NCBI RefSeq assembly: GCF_003533305.1
Contig: NZ_DOEH01000018.1
Location: 18,247-82,246, forward strand
Source: Providencia sp.
GTDB taxonomy: Bacteria; Pseudomonadota; Gammaproteobacteria; Enterobacterales; Enterobacteriaceae
Direction: 5' to 3'
Length of the DNA stretch: 64,000 nucleotides
This document shows, piece by piece, positions 45,071 to 53,981 of this stretch. Positions within the stretch are counted from its first letter, which is position 1, and every line of letters begins with the position of its first letter. The notes below the pieces were generated by a model that made no database searches, was not told the DNA's origin, and saw only the letters and a list, made by a program, of their open reading frames with translations. Position numbers and translations under genes: made by a program.

Positions 45071-45571
45071 ATGAATAACGCTAAAGCAGAAGATTTGCAA
45101 AGTACGGATATGGAAGTATTGCTTGATGATATTACAACTGCATTAATGGAAGGTGCAACTTATAAAGATATACATGGAATACCACAAAGCACTATGGATG
45201 GTATTTATGCTTATGCATATGAGTTCTATCAGCAAGGTAAATTAAAAGAAGCAGAAACATTTTTTCGATTTTTAAGTATTTATGATTTCTATAATACAGA
45301 TTATGTGATGGGACTAGCTGCTGTCTATCAATTAACGAAGCGTTATGAGAAAGCCTCTGAATTATATGCGCTTGCTTTTGTATTAGCTAAAAATGATTAC
45401 CGACCACTTTTTCATGCAGGGCAATGTAATCTGATGATGAAAAAAAGTAGTGCAGCAATTCATTGCTTTGAAAGTGTTTTAGAAAGTAGTACGGATACGG
45501 ATTTACAAAAAAAGTCACAAGCTTATTTAACGACATTAGAAAAAAATTTAGAAAAGGTTGAGCCTAAATAG
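45071..45571 (+). CDS. sicA: translocator chaperone (SicA/IpgC class II)
   Basis: A 166-residue TPR chaperone matching SicA (165): HGIPQSTMDGIYAYAYEFYQQGKLKEAETFFRFLSIYDFYNTDYVMGLAAVYQ, then two further repeats. It keeps SipB and SipC apart and stable before secretion, and in Salmonella acts with InvF as co-activator. The gene heads the sip operon after a 117-nt gap. Confidence 0.95.
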   Translation: MNNAKAEDLQSTDMEVLLDDITTALMEGATYKDIHGIPQSTMDGIYAYAYEFYQQGKLKEAETFFRFLSIYDFYNTDYVMGLAAVYQLTKRYEKASELYALAFVLAKNDYRPLFHAGQCNLMMKKSSAAIHCFESVLESSTDTDLQKKSQAYLTTLEKNLEKVEPK

Positions 45572-45600
45572 AGGGCTCGAATATAAAACAAAGGAATAAT

Positions 45601-47652
45601 ATGATTAATATTACCAATCCTAACAGTGAACGAATTGATAAAATTCATACTTTTCTACAAGGTAGCAACCCTATTGGGCTAGGAGAGGACAGTGTAAAAG
45701 CGGTCTTAGCCTGTGAGGAAGCTTGTAGTGATATGGTTTCAACAGAGCAAACGAAACGCCTCAGAGCGAAAAGTACACCAACGCTAGCAACGCCAAATAT
45801 GGGCTTTAATGCGAGCGCTTCAGTTGTTGAGGCATTTGTTTCATTACGTCAAATTCTGAATAATAGTACGATTGAGGGGCTGCGTGACACATTGAAATTG
45901 CTTAATGCAGAATCTGAGTCTCGTAGTAAAAAAGGTAATGATTTACTGGATTCTTTTGCACAGACTACGGATGCGTTAAGTAATACAAAAATTGAGTTTG
46001 ATGAGCTCACTAACCAGCTGAACGTTAAAAATTCTAACGTAGATTTTTTAAATGGCGAATATGACACGTTAATAAAGCAATCTGATGCTAATCAACAGAA
46101 GCTGCAAACACTTAATAATGCTTTAGGGGAAACTAAAGCTAAATTAAATATACTTTTGGCGCCGACAACATCTGATGAGAAAGCACAATTTACTCAGTTG
46201 ACTCAACAAAAAAATCAACTAGAAGCTGATGTTAACTATCTTAATACCCAGCAGTTATCCCTTAAAACACAATGTAGTACTCTCCAGGCGAATATAACAA
46301 ATTGCCAAAAAGAAATAACAGTACTTGAGCATCAGTATAAAAAAGTGACTAATCAAGTCACCGAACTGGCAAAAAACGCGGATAGCCAGCGTGAAACATT
46401 AAATCAATTTGTTGCAGAAAGCTCAAAGCCTATTGAGATTGATGGCGAAAAATGGGAAAGCACTCTGGCTTTACTTACGATGCTGACAGCATCACTAAAA
46501 AAAGCTATGAATGAAGACTCTATTCGCAATATGAAAGAGCAAGAAGAGGTGATGAATACAATTAGTAAAGCCTCTCGAAAAGATTCCGAAGCTAAAGCTA
46601 AAGAAGCAGAAGAAGCTCAGCGTAAAGCGGATGAAGCCAATAAGGCTGCTTCATGTGCGAGTAAAATTTTTAGCTATGTGATGTTAGCGGTGTCAGTCAT
46701 TGCAACCGTTGCCACGTTTGGCGCTGCCGCTCCTTTAGCGATTGCGGTAGCCGCGATTGGTATTGCCATTTCAGTAGCCGATATTGTTCTTGAAGAGACC
46801 GGACAAAGTAGTTTGATGCAGATGTTGGCGACTGAAATTTCAAATGTAGTTACTGATATGCTTATCACTTTTGGTGTGCCAGAAGAAAAAGCGAAGCAGA
46901 TTGGTAGTATTGTTGGAATGATTGTGGCAGCAATTGCATTTTTAGCACTCTCATTAGCATCGATGTCATCTTTTGTGAAAAATATCGCCAATGTTGCCAC
47001 TAACGCAGTAAAAATGTTTGCTAAAAATGCAGGTACCTTATTGAAAAGTATTATCAAGTCGATGCCAAGTAGCTTAACGAATGCATTAGGAAATATTGCG
47101 AATGGGGCTGGGAAAGTAGGGAAATCGGCTGATGATATGGTGGTACTTACTAAATTTACCAAATTAGCCGACAGCATTGATGATTTACAGCAAGCGGTAA
47201 AAACTACCACGAAGGTAGCGCAAAAAGCTGATGACATGAAAGACATTGTGAAAGCGGCAGATAAGGTTGCTGACCAAGCTGACAATATCACAGATGCCAC
47301 CAAAACGGCGGATAAAGCAATAAATTCGGTTAAAACACAAAGTGTAGCAGCGGCTCGCCTTGAAGTTGGTATGAAAGGAACCGGAGCGGTATTGACGGTT
47401 GCGAATACGGCAACCTCGGGGGGACTGAATTTACATGCAGCAGGCCAAATTCGTGATATGAAAGAAATGCTTGCTGGCATGATGCTTAACAGTGAAACCA
47501 TTCAAGCCTTGGATGAGTTATTAAAAAATTTATTGAAGTCTATGTCGCAAAATTATGAACAATTCGAAGAAATGTTCAGTGGAATGCTCACGTCATTAAA
47601 TCAATCAGGTCAAGCTAAAGCCAATATGCTGAAAACAGCCCGCTTTGCATAG
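45601..47652 (+). CDS. sipB: large hydrophobic translocator (SctE, SipB)
   Basis: A 683-residue protein. A long coiled coil at about residues 80-270 (repeated QLTQQKNQLEADVNYLNTQQ-like heptads) is followed by an Ala/Lys/Glu-rich helix and two hydrophobic stretches, VMLAVSVIATVATFGAAAPL (about 360-398) and IVGMIVAAIAFLALSLASM (about 438-458), as in SipB/IpaB. A Lys/Asp-rich segment at about 515-580 and a C-terminal helix complete it. It is about 90 residues longer than Salmonella SipB (593), the extra mostly in the coiled coil and the later Lys/Asp repeats. It inserts in host membrane with SipC. Confidence 0.93.
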   Translation: MINITNPNSERIDKIHTFLQGSNPIGLGEDSVKAVLACEEACSDMVSTEQTKRLRAKSTPTLATPNMGFNASASVVEAFVSLRQILNNSTIEGLRDTLKLLNAESESRSKKGNDLLDSFAQTTDALSNTKIEFDELTNQLNVKNSNVDFLNGEYDTLIKQSDANQQKLQTLNNALGETKAKLNILLAPTTSDEKAQFTQLTQQKNQLEADVNYLNTQQLSLKTQCSTLQANITNCQKEITVLEHQYKKVTNQVTELAKNADSQRETLNQFVAESSKPIEIDGEKWESTLALLTMLTASLKKAMNEDSIRNMKEQEEVMNTISKASRKDSEAKAKEAEEAQRKADEANKAASCASKIFSYVMLAVSVIATVATFGAAAPLAIAVAAIGIAISVADIVLEETGQSSLMQMLATEISNVVTDMLITFGVPEEKAKQIGSIVGMIVAAIAFLALSLASMSSFVKNIANVATNAVKMFAKNAGTLLKSIIKSMPSSLTNALGNIANGAGKVGKSADDMVVLTKFTKLADSIDDLQQAVKTTTKVAQKADDMKDIVKAADKVADQADNITDATKTADKAINSVKTQSVAAARLEVGMKGTGAVLTVANTATSGGLNLHAAGQIRDMKEMLAGMMLNSETIQALDELLKNLLKSMSQNYEQFEEMFSGMLTSLNQSGQAKANMLKTARFA

Positions 47653-47672
47653 CCAATATAGGAATTTATCAA

Positions 47673-49007
47673 ATGAGTTTTAATATTCAATCAGAATTAA
47701 GTAAGCCAGTTTTATTTCCTAAGTCTATTAGTTTTGGGGAAGTTTCTTCTACAGTTAACAGTAATGGGAAAGCAGCTCTGACTCAGTTGCCTCAAGGCGT
47801 GCAATTAATGGATGTGCATACCATGGCATTAGAGTCTGAGATGACCATGGATAAGCCATCATTAAAAATGTCTCAATTTTTAATGATGGATGCTCAAAGT
47901 TTAGTAGATTTTAGCGCCTTAACTGACTCAGATAAGCTAACCACATTGGATGATCTACATGCATTTCGAATGCTGACACCAGAAAATATCCAACAGGCAA
48001 TCGTTAAGGTGTTAACAGAAGAAAAAAGCCCTATTGAGCAGTTGATTGGTGACGCACAGTTACCGGATGAAGCTGATTTAAAACAGATGTCTCAAGCCAT
48101 TCAGGTACTTATTGCAAGCAGTTTCTTCAAGGGCTCATCAGAGATAAATATTGAAGGGAATGAGGCAAAAAAAGGTCAAAAGCCTATTGATAGCGTAAAA
48201 AACGGTACTTTTATTGGCATTATTAGTAACGATTTGATGGTGGAGTTATCGAAAATTATCCGTAACGTGATGAAGGAAATTAATATTTCAGATCGCCGTA
48301 TTAGTGCGGATTTTCTACAATTAAATGCCAAAATGGTACAAGCTTCCGCGGATTCAACTATTCGTGAGGGTAAAGAAACCTTTAAAGGGGCGATGATGGG
48401 CTTTTTTACTTCCCTAGCGATTACTGCTGCGGGGAGTGCTTTCCAAGCAAGAGGGCTACGTCAGCAACATCAATCGATTAAAAGTAACTTGATACCAGGA
48501 AATCAAAATCTCAGCGGTGCTGGTAAGTTATCTGGGTTAAATGGAAAAGTAGGGAGCGATGCAACGAAGCCGAATGCGTTGAGTTTGACGGGAAAAGATG
48601 GTTCAACTGTGACGTTGAGTAATCAAGCTACGCAAAATCAAAAGAATCTTGCGAGTCAAAGAATTGACGAGGCAGGCAAACGTACAAAAGATTTAGGCAT
48701 GTCACAACATGAGAAGCACGACCAAGTCATGAATAAATCTCGTGTGCAAATGGCAGTCGCTGAGCAAGCTTCTCGAATGTCAGATAATGCGGGTCAGTTG
48801 GCAACAGCGTCAAATCAAGTCAATGTGAAGTCGGCAGAAGCTGATAAAATAATTGAGCAATCAGTAGCGGATATTGCACGGTCAGTTTCGGGTGATAAAG
48901 ATAAACAAATCGATAAGAGCCAAGACCTTGCCAAACAAATGCAAGAGCATTTACGTGAAATTCGCGAAAATGGCTTAAGAACGATGCAAAGTCTAGTCAG
49001 GGGTTAG
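47673..49007 (+). CDS. sipC: small hydrophobic translocator (SctB, SipC)
   Basis: A 444-residue protein with one hydrophobic segment (MMGFFTSLAITAAGSAFQARG, about 240-260) and a helical Gln/Lys-rich C-terminal region (about 320-444), as in SipC (409) and IpaC (363). An AGRRI-like ISDRRISADFLQLNAKMVQ stretch precedes the membrane segment. In Salmonella the C-terminus nucleates and bundles actin; whether that holds here is unknown. It forms the host-membrane pore with SipB. Confidence 0.9.
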   Translation: MSFNIQSELSKPVLFPKSISFGEVSSTVNSNGKAALTQLPQGVQLMDVHTMALESEMTMDKPSLKMSQFLMMDAQSLVDFSALTDSDKLTTLDDLHAFRMLTPENIQQAIVKVLTEEKSPIEQLIGDAQLPDEADLKQMSQAIQVLIASSFFKGSSEINIEGNEAKKGQKPIDSVKNGTFIGIISNDLMVELSKIIRNVMKEINISDRRISADFLQLNAKMVQASADSTIREGKETFKGAMMGFFTSLAITAAGSAFQARGLRQQHQSIKSNLIPGNQNLSGAGKLSGLNGKVGSDATKPNALSLTGKDGSTVTLSNQATQNQKNLASQRIDEAGKRTKDLGMSQHEKHDQVMNKSRVQMAVAEQASRMSDNAGQLATASNQVNVKSAEADKIIEQSVADIARSVSGDKDKQIDKSQDLAKQMQEHLREIRENGLRTMQSLVRG

Positions 49008-49010
49008 GGA

Positions 49011-50174
49011 ATGAATATTTCGGCCTCGATTAATTATAATAAATTAAATAATAATCAATTATTATCAATTCCTATTAATGTTGAACAAACAGACCTCCCC
49101 TTTAAAGGGGAGGTTATCTTTAATAATGCACTTGATCCTTATCAGAAGGCATTCGATGTATTTCAGCAAATGGGGTATCGAATTCCAGAGGAAAACGTTC
49201 AACCACAGCCAATGAATAACTCGTTGGAAAATATACAACTCAAATCAAAAATGCAGGCGTACAAGCATAAGAGAGTTAATGATAACTACGAAGAGGTGAG
49301 AGGATTAGCGGCCAAAAGAGGAGTTGCTGATGGTCGACCCCATATTGCAGGAATAAGTGAAGTCATTGACAATATATATACGGATTACCAGCAAAAATAC
49401 GGTGAGTTAGTTAAAGCATCGATGCAATATATGCAAGATATGAATATCATGGCAAGTAAGCTATCCCGTTATATAGAGGCGGGTGAAAATGGTAAAATAC
49501 ATATCAAATTAGAAGATACTTTGAGAGCAATGGATGAAATAGTTGCGAAATACTCGGGTACGAGCGTAACTAGTGAGGTTGATGGAGAGACAAAAGAATT
49601 AAAAGAGCTGAGAGAAGAACTCCGCCTGGCTTATGAACGCATAGAGGTAATTAAAACTAACGGTGGAGTTAGTCTAGCTTTCGAATTTATGAACGTAGTA
49701 AATCTGTCAAACAAAATAAAGGAGGAAATGAAGAAACTTAATCTTAAATCTGTTGGCGGATATTTTGGAAAATGGGAGCCTGATTTTGATAAGGCTAAAC
49801 CGCTAATGGAAATAAACGGCACTGAGCAAGAGTATGCTTTTTGGGAAAAAAAACTACAGGGACAAGGGTTTATTGTTAAGCGAGTGAATGGAGCGTTACG
49901 TATATTTCCAGATTTTAAACCAGTAAAAGAAATTTTTTATACGCTGAATCATTCTTCGGCAACTTGGGATACAGACGGAAGTGATATTTCATCCCAAGAA
50001 TTTCAAAGCTTGCAATCAATCGTTGATAGCCAAAAAGGTGCCATTAATAGCTCACAATCTCGTTTAGTAGAAACTTTTAGACAAGATGATAGCCACTTTG
50101 AAACTTTAATTCAGTTACTTATCCAATTATATAAAGATTTACAGCAATATAATAATAGCTACGTCAATATGTAA
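49011..50174 (+). CDS. sipD: needle-tip protein (SctA, SipD)
   Basis: A 387-residue protein beginning 3 nt after the sipC stop. Features of SipD/IpaD: N-terminal helical hairpin region, a central coiled coil (VIDNIYTDYQQKYGELVKASMQYMQDMN), a mixed domain with VGGYFGKWEPDFDKAKPLM and EYAFWEKKLQGQGFIVKRVNG, and a C-terminal helix (SRLVETFRQDDSHFETLIQLLIQLYKDLQQY). It caps the needle and senses host contact. Confidence 0.93.
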   Translation: MNISASINYNKLNNNQLLSIPINVEQTDLPFKGEVIFNNALDPYQKAFDVFQQMGYRIPEENVQPQPMNNSLENIQLKSKMQAYKHKRVNDNYEEVRGLAAKRGVADGRPHIAGISEVIDNIYTDYQQKYGELVKASMQYMQDMNIMASKLSRYIEAGENGKIHIKLEDTLRAMDEIVAKYSGTSVTSEVDGETKELKELREELRLAYERIEVIKTNGGVSLAFEFMNVVNLSNKIKEEMKKLNLKSVGGYFGKWEPDFDKAKPLMEINGTEQEYAFWEKKLQGQGFIVKRVNGALRIFPDFKPVKEIFYTLNHSSATWDTDGSDISSQEFQSLQSIVDSQKGAINSSQSRLVETFRQDDSHFETLIQLLIQLYKDLQQYNNSYVNM

Positions 50175-50248
50175 TAATTGAGTATTAATTTTCTCCGTAG
50201 AAAAAAGTTTTAGAGTTTTTACTCTATATTAATAAATAAGGAGGGGGG

Positions 50249-52192
50249 ATGATCATAAATAAAAGTATCACGACACCAACTGTAAATAATATATTATCTT
50301 TATCTAAAAAAAGTGATCAAACAAAATCATTTTTGGGTAATTTAAATTCAGTTAATAATTCAAGTCAGGAAACGCATTTTTCGGCCAATAAACAGAATAT
50401 TGATAAAACATTTAATATTTCAGGTAAAAGTGAAGAATTGCATCTGAGTAACCAGAAGTTACAGGCTAATATAATTAAGTCGCTATTAAATGAAAAATAC
50501 CCAGATATAAGCTTGGATATGATAATCAAAACTATGAATTTAGGGCATGGTGGAAATCTCCAAGGACAAAAATTACAGTATCAACCTGAAAATGCACTAA
50601 TTAGTTTAACATTATTGACTCATGAGGAAATTAAGGGTTCAAAGGTATTAGCCTGCGCGGCAAAGCTTATTGAGCAAGTAAATAGCGGCGATAATGATAA
50701 AACTCTTAAGCAGGTACTTAAATCATCGCAAAAAGCCTTTGAAGTAGAGCTTTTTGATAATGTATTGGGCAAAAACAATATTGATGGGTTAATTCAGCGT
50801 TTTATAGATAAATATGTTCAACCTGCAATTAAAGAAAAATTAATGCCTTATTTATCTGAAAAAACCATCGAAGCATTACCGATAGATAAACTATTTGTTG
50901 GTTCTCTTCAGGAAACGAAAAAAGAGTTAATCATAGAAGCGAAAAACCAGCTGATGGGACATAAAGTTGATAAATCAGTTGATAGACTCTTACAGCTGCA
51001 TAATATATTTTCGGTGCTGGAACAACAAATCGAAATTATGGGGCAATTAAGTGTTTCTATAAATACGGATAGCAATACTGAAAATCCTGTAGCAACAAAT
51101 TCTGTGAAAAATGCCAAACCTGAGGATATGGTTGATGGTGGCTCGGATCCTGTTATTGCGCCTAATGATCCAGCTCCTGCGTCTTCTAAATCAACCGTGA
51201 ATAATTACGTTACTAATAATTATTTTATGGCAAAAGAATTGGTCGCAGTGAATAACGAAGGAATAAAAACGAGCCAGTCTGAAAATAGAACAGTCGATAG
51301 CCATATACCTGAATCAGTACAAAAAAATAGTATTGAAGAGGATGAAAATAAGCCCAGCATGCCTCGGTTTAAAAGCACGTTAGAAATTCCTCAAGTCAAT
51401 AATGAGCGAGTAGCGGTATCAACTGGAAAAGCATGGGAAAATACGATTTCTTCGGTAAAAGAATTGCACCAAAGCATTTTAGATAGTGCACGAGTTCCAT
51501 CCGCTGAAGTTAGCCACATGTCATCAAAACCTGTTGATTCTAAGCTTAATTTCGATAATAGCGCTCTTTTTCCTAAATCAACGGTGTTAACGGGGCGTTT
51601 TGAAGCTGTTGAAACGACTGATAAAGTGACGGGTAAAACGAAGAAAATTTGGCAGACTAAAGCACCAGAAGCAAAGAGTGTTACATTATCGGGGCGTGGA
51701 GCGTTAACCCGTAATCAAGCAGAAAAAGAGCGCTATGTTGGTGGACCAATAGCATCAAGTACGGAAAAAATGGGAATTCCAAATAATACCAATACGTTTG
51801 GTACCCGTTTTAAATCAGTAGAGGTTGTTGATGAAACAACAGGGAAGATGAAAAAAAGTTGGCAACCGGTAGCATCTGAAACACAGCCTGTTACTTTAAC
51901 TACTCAAGGTGCGTTGACACGCAATCAAGCAGAAAAAGACCGCTATGCTAATGGGCCTATTGCATCAGGTACCGAAAAAATGGGGATTCCAAATAATGCC
52001 AATGTGTTTGCTAACCGTTTTAAATCAGTAGATGTTGTCGATGAAGCGGCAGGTAAGGCGAAAAAAAGCTGGCAGTTAGCGGATAAAAAATCAAGTAAAC
52101 CCGTAACGTTAACAGAAATGGGCGCGCTAACTCGCAACCAAGTTGAAAAAGAAATGTATAACGATAATGCCACCCATTTTGCGAAAGGTTGA
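50249..52192 (+). CDS. sipA: SipA-like type III effector with three C-terminal tandem repeats
   Basis: A 647-residue protein directly after sipD with a strong AAGGAGG site, in the place of sipA in SPI-1. The N-terminal 280 residues are helical and Leu-rich like the SipA chaperone-binding/F1 region (for example EKLMPYLSEKTIEALPIDKLF). A Ser/Asn-rich linker including STVNNYVTNNYF follows. From about residue 448 come three copies of a repeat of about 70 residues (FKSVEVVDETTGKMKKSWQ, then ALTRNQAEKDRY, PIASGTEKMGIPNN). I could not recognise the SipA actin-binding domain in this C-terminus, so its host target may differ. Gene symbol by position and N-terminal similarity only. Confidence 0.72.
   Translation: MIINKSITTPTVNNILSLSKKSDQTKSFLGNLNSVNNSSQETHFSANKQNIDKTFNISGKSEELHLSNQKLQANIIKSLLNEKYPDISLDMIIKTMNLGHGGNLQGQKLQYQPENALISLTLLTHEEIKGSKVLACAAKLIEQVNSGDNDKTLKQVLKSSQKAFEVELFDNVLGKNNIDGLIQRFIDKYVQPAIKEKLMPYLSEKTIEALPIDKLFVGSLQETKKELIIEAKNQLMGHKVDKSVDRLLQLHNIFSVLEQQIEIMGQLSVSINTDSNTENPVATNSVKNAKPEDMVDGGSDPVIAPNDPAPASSKSTVNNYVTNNYFMAKELVAVNNEGIKTSQSENRTVDSHIPESVQKNSIEEDENKPSMPRFKSTLEIPQVNNERVAVSTGKAWENTISSVKELHQSILDSARVPSAEVSHMSSKPVDSKLNFDNSALFPKSTVLTGRFEAVETTDKVTGKTKKIWQTKAPEAKSVTLSGRGALTRNQAEKERYVGGPIASSTEKMGIPNNTNTFGTRFKSVEVVDETTGKMKKSWQPVASETQPVTLTTQGALTRNQAEKDRYANGPIASGTEKMGIPNNANVFANRFKSVDVVDEAAGKAKKSWQLADKKSSKPVTLTEMGALTRNQVEKEMYNDNATHFAKG
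51592..52170 (+). repeat. three in-frame tandem repeats (210-213 bp) in the SipA-like gene
   Basis: The marker ALTRNQ(A/V)EKE recurs with its first codon at 51701, 51911 and 52124, so periods are 210 and 213 bp. Copies 1 and 2 share the longest identities, and copy 3 ends the protein. Unequal recombination could add or remove units without breaking the frame. Confidence 0.9.
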
Positions 52193-52196
52193 TCAG

Positions 52197-52460
52197 ATGA
52201 CTGTACAGAATATAGTTCAGCAACAATGGGTTGAAAACCAAATCAAGGACATTCGCACTTATTCGGGGATCACGAAGCCTTTTACTATGGACTCAGCGCT
52301 GATAAGAGATTTACACATTGATTCTTTGGAGATGCTGGAATTAATTACCGCTATTGAGCAGTATACGGAAAAATCGATCAGTGATCATATATGGATGCAA
52401 TGGTACCGTTTACAGGATATTGCCGATTACCTTTCAACGGTTTTTGAGCCAAAGAAATAG
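52197..52460 (+). CDS. iacP: acyl carrier protein of the type III locus (IacP-like)
   Basis: The start at 52197 is preferred (AAGG 9 nt upstream; the frame otherwise runs back into the effector gene), giving 87 residues. The four-helix ACP pattern carries the phosphopantetheine site LHIDSLEMLEL, with Ser in DSLE. In Salmonella IacP lies after sipA and influences effector secretion. It is the last gene of the rightward unit and is followed by a strong terminator. Confidence 0.93.
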   Translation: MTVQNIVQQQWVENQIKDIRTYSGITKPFTMDSALIRDLHIDSLEMLELITAIEQYTEKSISDHIWMQWYRLQDIADYLSTVFEPKK

Positions 52461-52468
52461 GTTTGATT

Positions 52469-52506
52469 ATGAGGTCAGGATTTAATTAAGTTCTGACCTC
52501 ATTTTT
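52469..52506 (+). terminator. terminator of the inv-spa-sip operon
   Basis: ATGAGGTCAG (52469-52478) and CTGACCTCAT (52493-52502) form a perfect 10-bp stem with a 14-nt loop followed by TTTT. It lies 9 nt after iacP. Confidence 0.88.
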
Positions 52507-52518
52507 AATCATCTAAGT

Positions 52519-53910
52519 TTAACTTGTTTGTTTTTGTACTGTTCCGGAGGCAAGAACCCCTTTATGGAAACTTGCTTGTCTTGGCGAAATGCGTGCAACT
52601 GCCTCAGCAGAACAGGATGCATCGACTAACACAAAGCTCGCATCATCACCTTTAGTCGGCCAAACTTTCTGACCTTTATCATCGAGCGGCAATACATTTC
52701 CTGTGGCAATAGCTAAAGAGCGCGATAATGACAGTTCATCGGGACGAGTATAAAGCTGAGCATATAAATTAGCTTTTTCTAACATATCGCCTAATCCAAA
52801 CGGTGACCAATGATCCACCACACTGTCAGTTCCGGTCATCACAAATACCCCATTTTGATTGAGCGTTTTTAACGGCATATGTAGCGTACCGATAGGCACT
52901 GTTGATGCAATGGTGATTTGTTGTGCCGCAAGCTGTTTTGCTATTTTCTCAGCTTGTTCTGGATTGAGCATGGCTAAGGCAAATGCGTGGCTGATGGTGA
53001 CTTTGCCACGTAAACTGCGATTTTCATCAACAGTTTTAATCATATATTCAATTGCAGCAAGTCCAGCGGGACTGGTTTCATGTAGATGAATATCAACCCC
53101 TTTATTGTAATCCAGTGCAATTTGGAACATCGTATCGAGGGATTTTTCCATTGCGCCATCCACATTTGTGGGGTCTAAACCTCCGACGTAATGGGCGCCT
53201 GCTTGCATGGCTTCACGCATTAAAGGCTCTGATTTTGATAGCAATAATCCATGTTGTGGAAAGGCAACTATTTCGCAGGTTAAGTCTTGCTGACGGTCAG
53301 CTAAGACTTGCTGTAAAACCTCTAAATTTTTTAAACCTGAAACTGGTTCAATATTGCAATGGCTACGGGCAATTGTTGATCCTTTGGATTGGATCAAGTT
53401 GATCAGCGCATTAGCGCGTTCTTTAGTATAGGGTTGAAGATCCGGCAACATTTTTTGCTCAAGGGCTATCATATCCATAATCGTTTTGCCTTCGCGGGAC
53501 TCTGGTGCTTGCCAAGGGCCGCCGTAAAAGGTTTTATCAAGGTGGATATGCATGTCACGAAATGCGGGCAGTATTAACTTACCCTGAGCACTGTAGGCAT
53601 TTAGTGCATTATTAGGATGCTGTTTGTTAGCTAAAACGGCGGCTATTTTGCCCTCGTTGATTTCAAGGGTATGAAGTGCAGTCTTAGTGCCAATAACCGT
53701 TGAATCACGATAGTTAAAGCCCGTCTCAAGTAAGGCGTCATCAAGGTAATAATGTTTATCAGTAATACTTGAAATACCACTACGTTGTAAGGGCTGATGA
53801 GTTTGTGCCGAAGCCATTCCTGACATTGCACCAAATAAGGTACAAGCGGCCGCGACTTTCGCACTTGTTGAAAGGAACTCTCTTCTGCCTGATGGGAAAT
53901 CTGCTTTCAT
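52519..53910 (-). CDS. Tat-exported amidohydrolase, cytosine-deaminase-like
   Basis: A 463-residue protein with a twin-arginine signal (GRREFLSTSAKVAAACTLFG, cleavage near ASA at 35) and an amidohydrolase barrel: DMHIHLDKTFYGGPW, SHCNIEPVS, DIHLHETS, SHAFALAM and TGTDSVVDHWSPFG. The order and spacing of metal ligands follow CodA/atrazine-type deaminases. Tat export implies folding with its metal in the cytoplasm and action in the periplasm. It ends the oxamate-transcarbamylase-like operon, 71 nt after carbamate kinase. The substrate is unknown; a nitrogenous ring or carbamoyl compound is a reasonable guess. Tat-targeted members of this family are less common than cytoplasmic ones. Confidence 0.8.
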   Translation of the reverse strand: MKADFPSGRREFLSTSAKVAAACTLFGAMSGMASAQTHQPLQRSGISSITDKHYYLDDALLETGFNYRDSTVIGTKTALHTLEINEGKIAAVLANKQHPNNALNAYSAQGKLILPAFRDMHIHLDKTFYGGPWQAPESREGKTIMDMIALEQKMLPDLQPYTKERANALINLIQSKGSTIARSHCNIEPVSGLKNLEVLQQVLADRQQDLTCEIVAFPQHGLLLSKSEPLMREAMQAGAHYVGGLDPTNVDGAMEKSLDTMFQIALDYNKGVDIHLHETSPAGLAAIEYMIKTVDENRSLRGKVTISHAFALAMLNPEQAEKIAKQLAAQQITIASTVPIGTLHMPLKTLNQNGVFVMTGTDSVVDHWSPFGLGDMLEKANLYAQLYTRPDELSLSRSLAIATGNVLPLDDKGQKVWPTKGDDASFVLVDASCSAEAVARISPRQASFHKGVLASGTVQKQTS

Positions 53911-53981
53911 AGAAACTCCTTATTAATATAATAAGACTTCACACTGATGAAGGTTTCAGCGAGTGTGAAGTTGGGGATCTT

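Noticed and set aside
46674..47501. 275-residue minus-strand ORF within sipB
   Set aside because: It is an antisense shadow of the Ala-rich sipB coding frame, with no ribosome site or recognisable domain.
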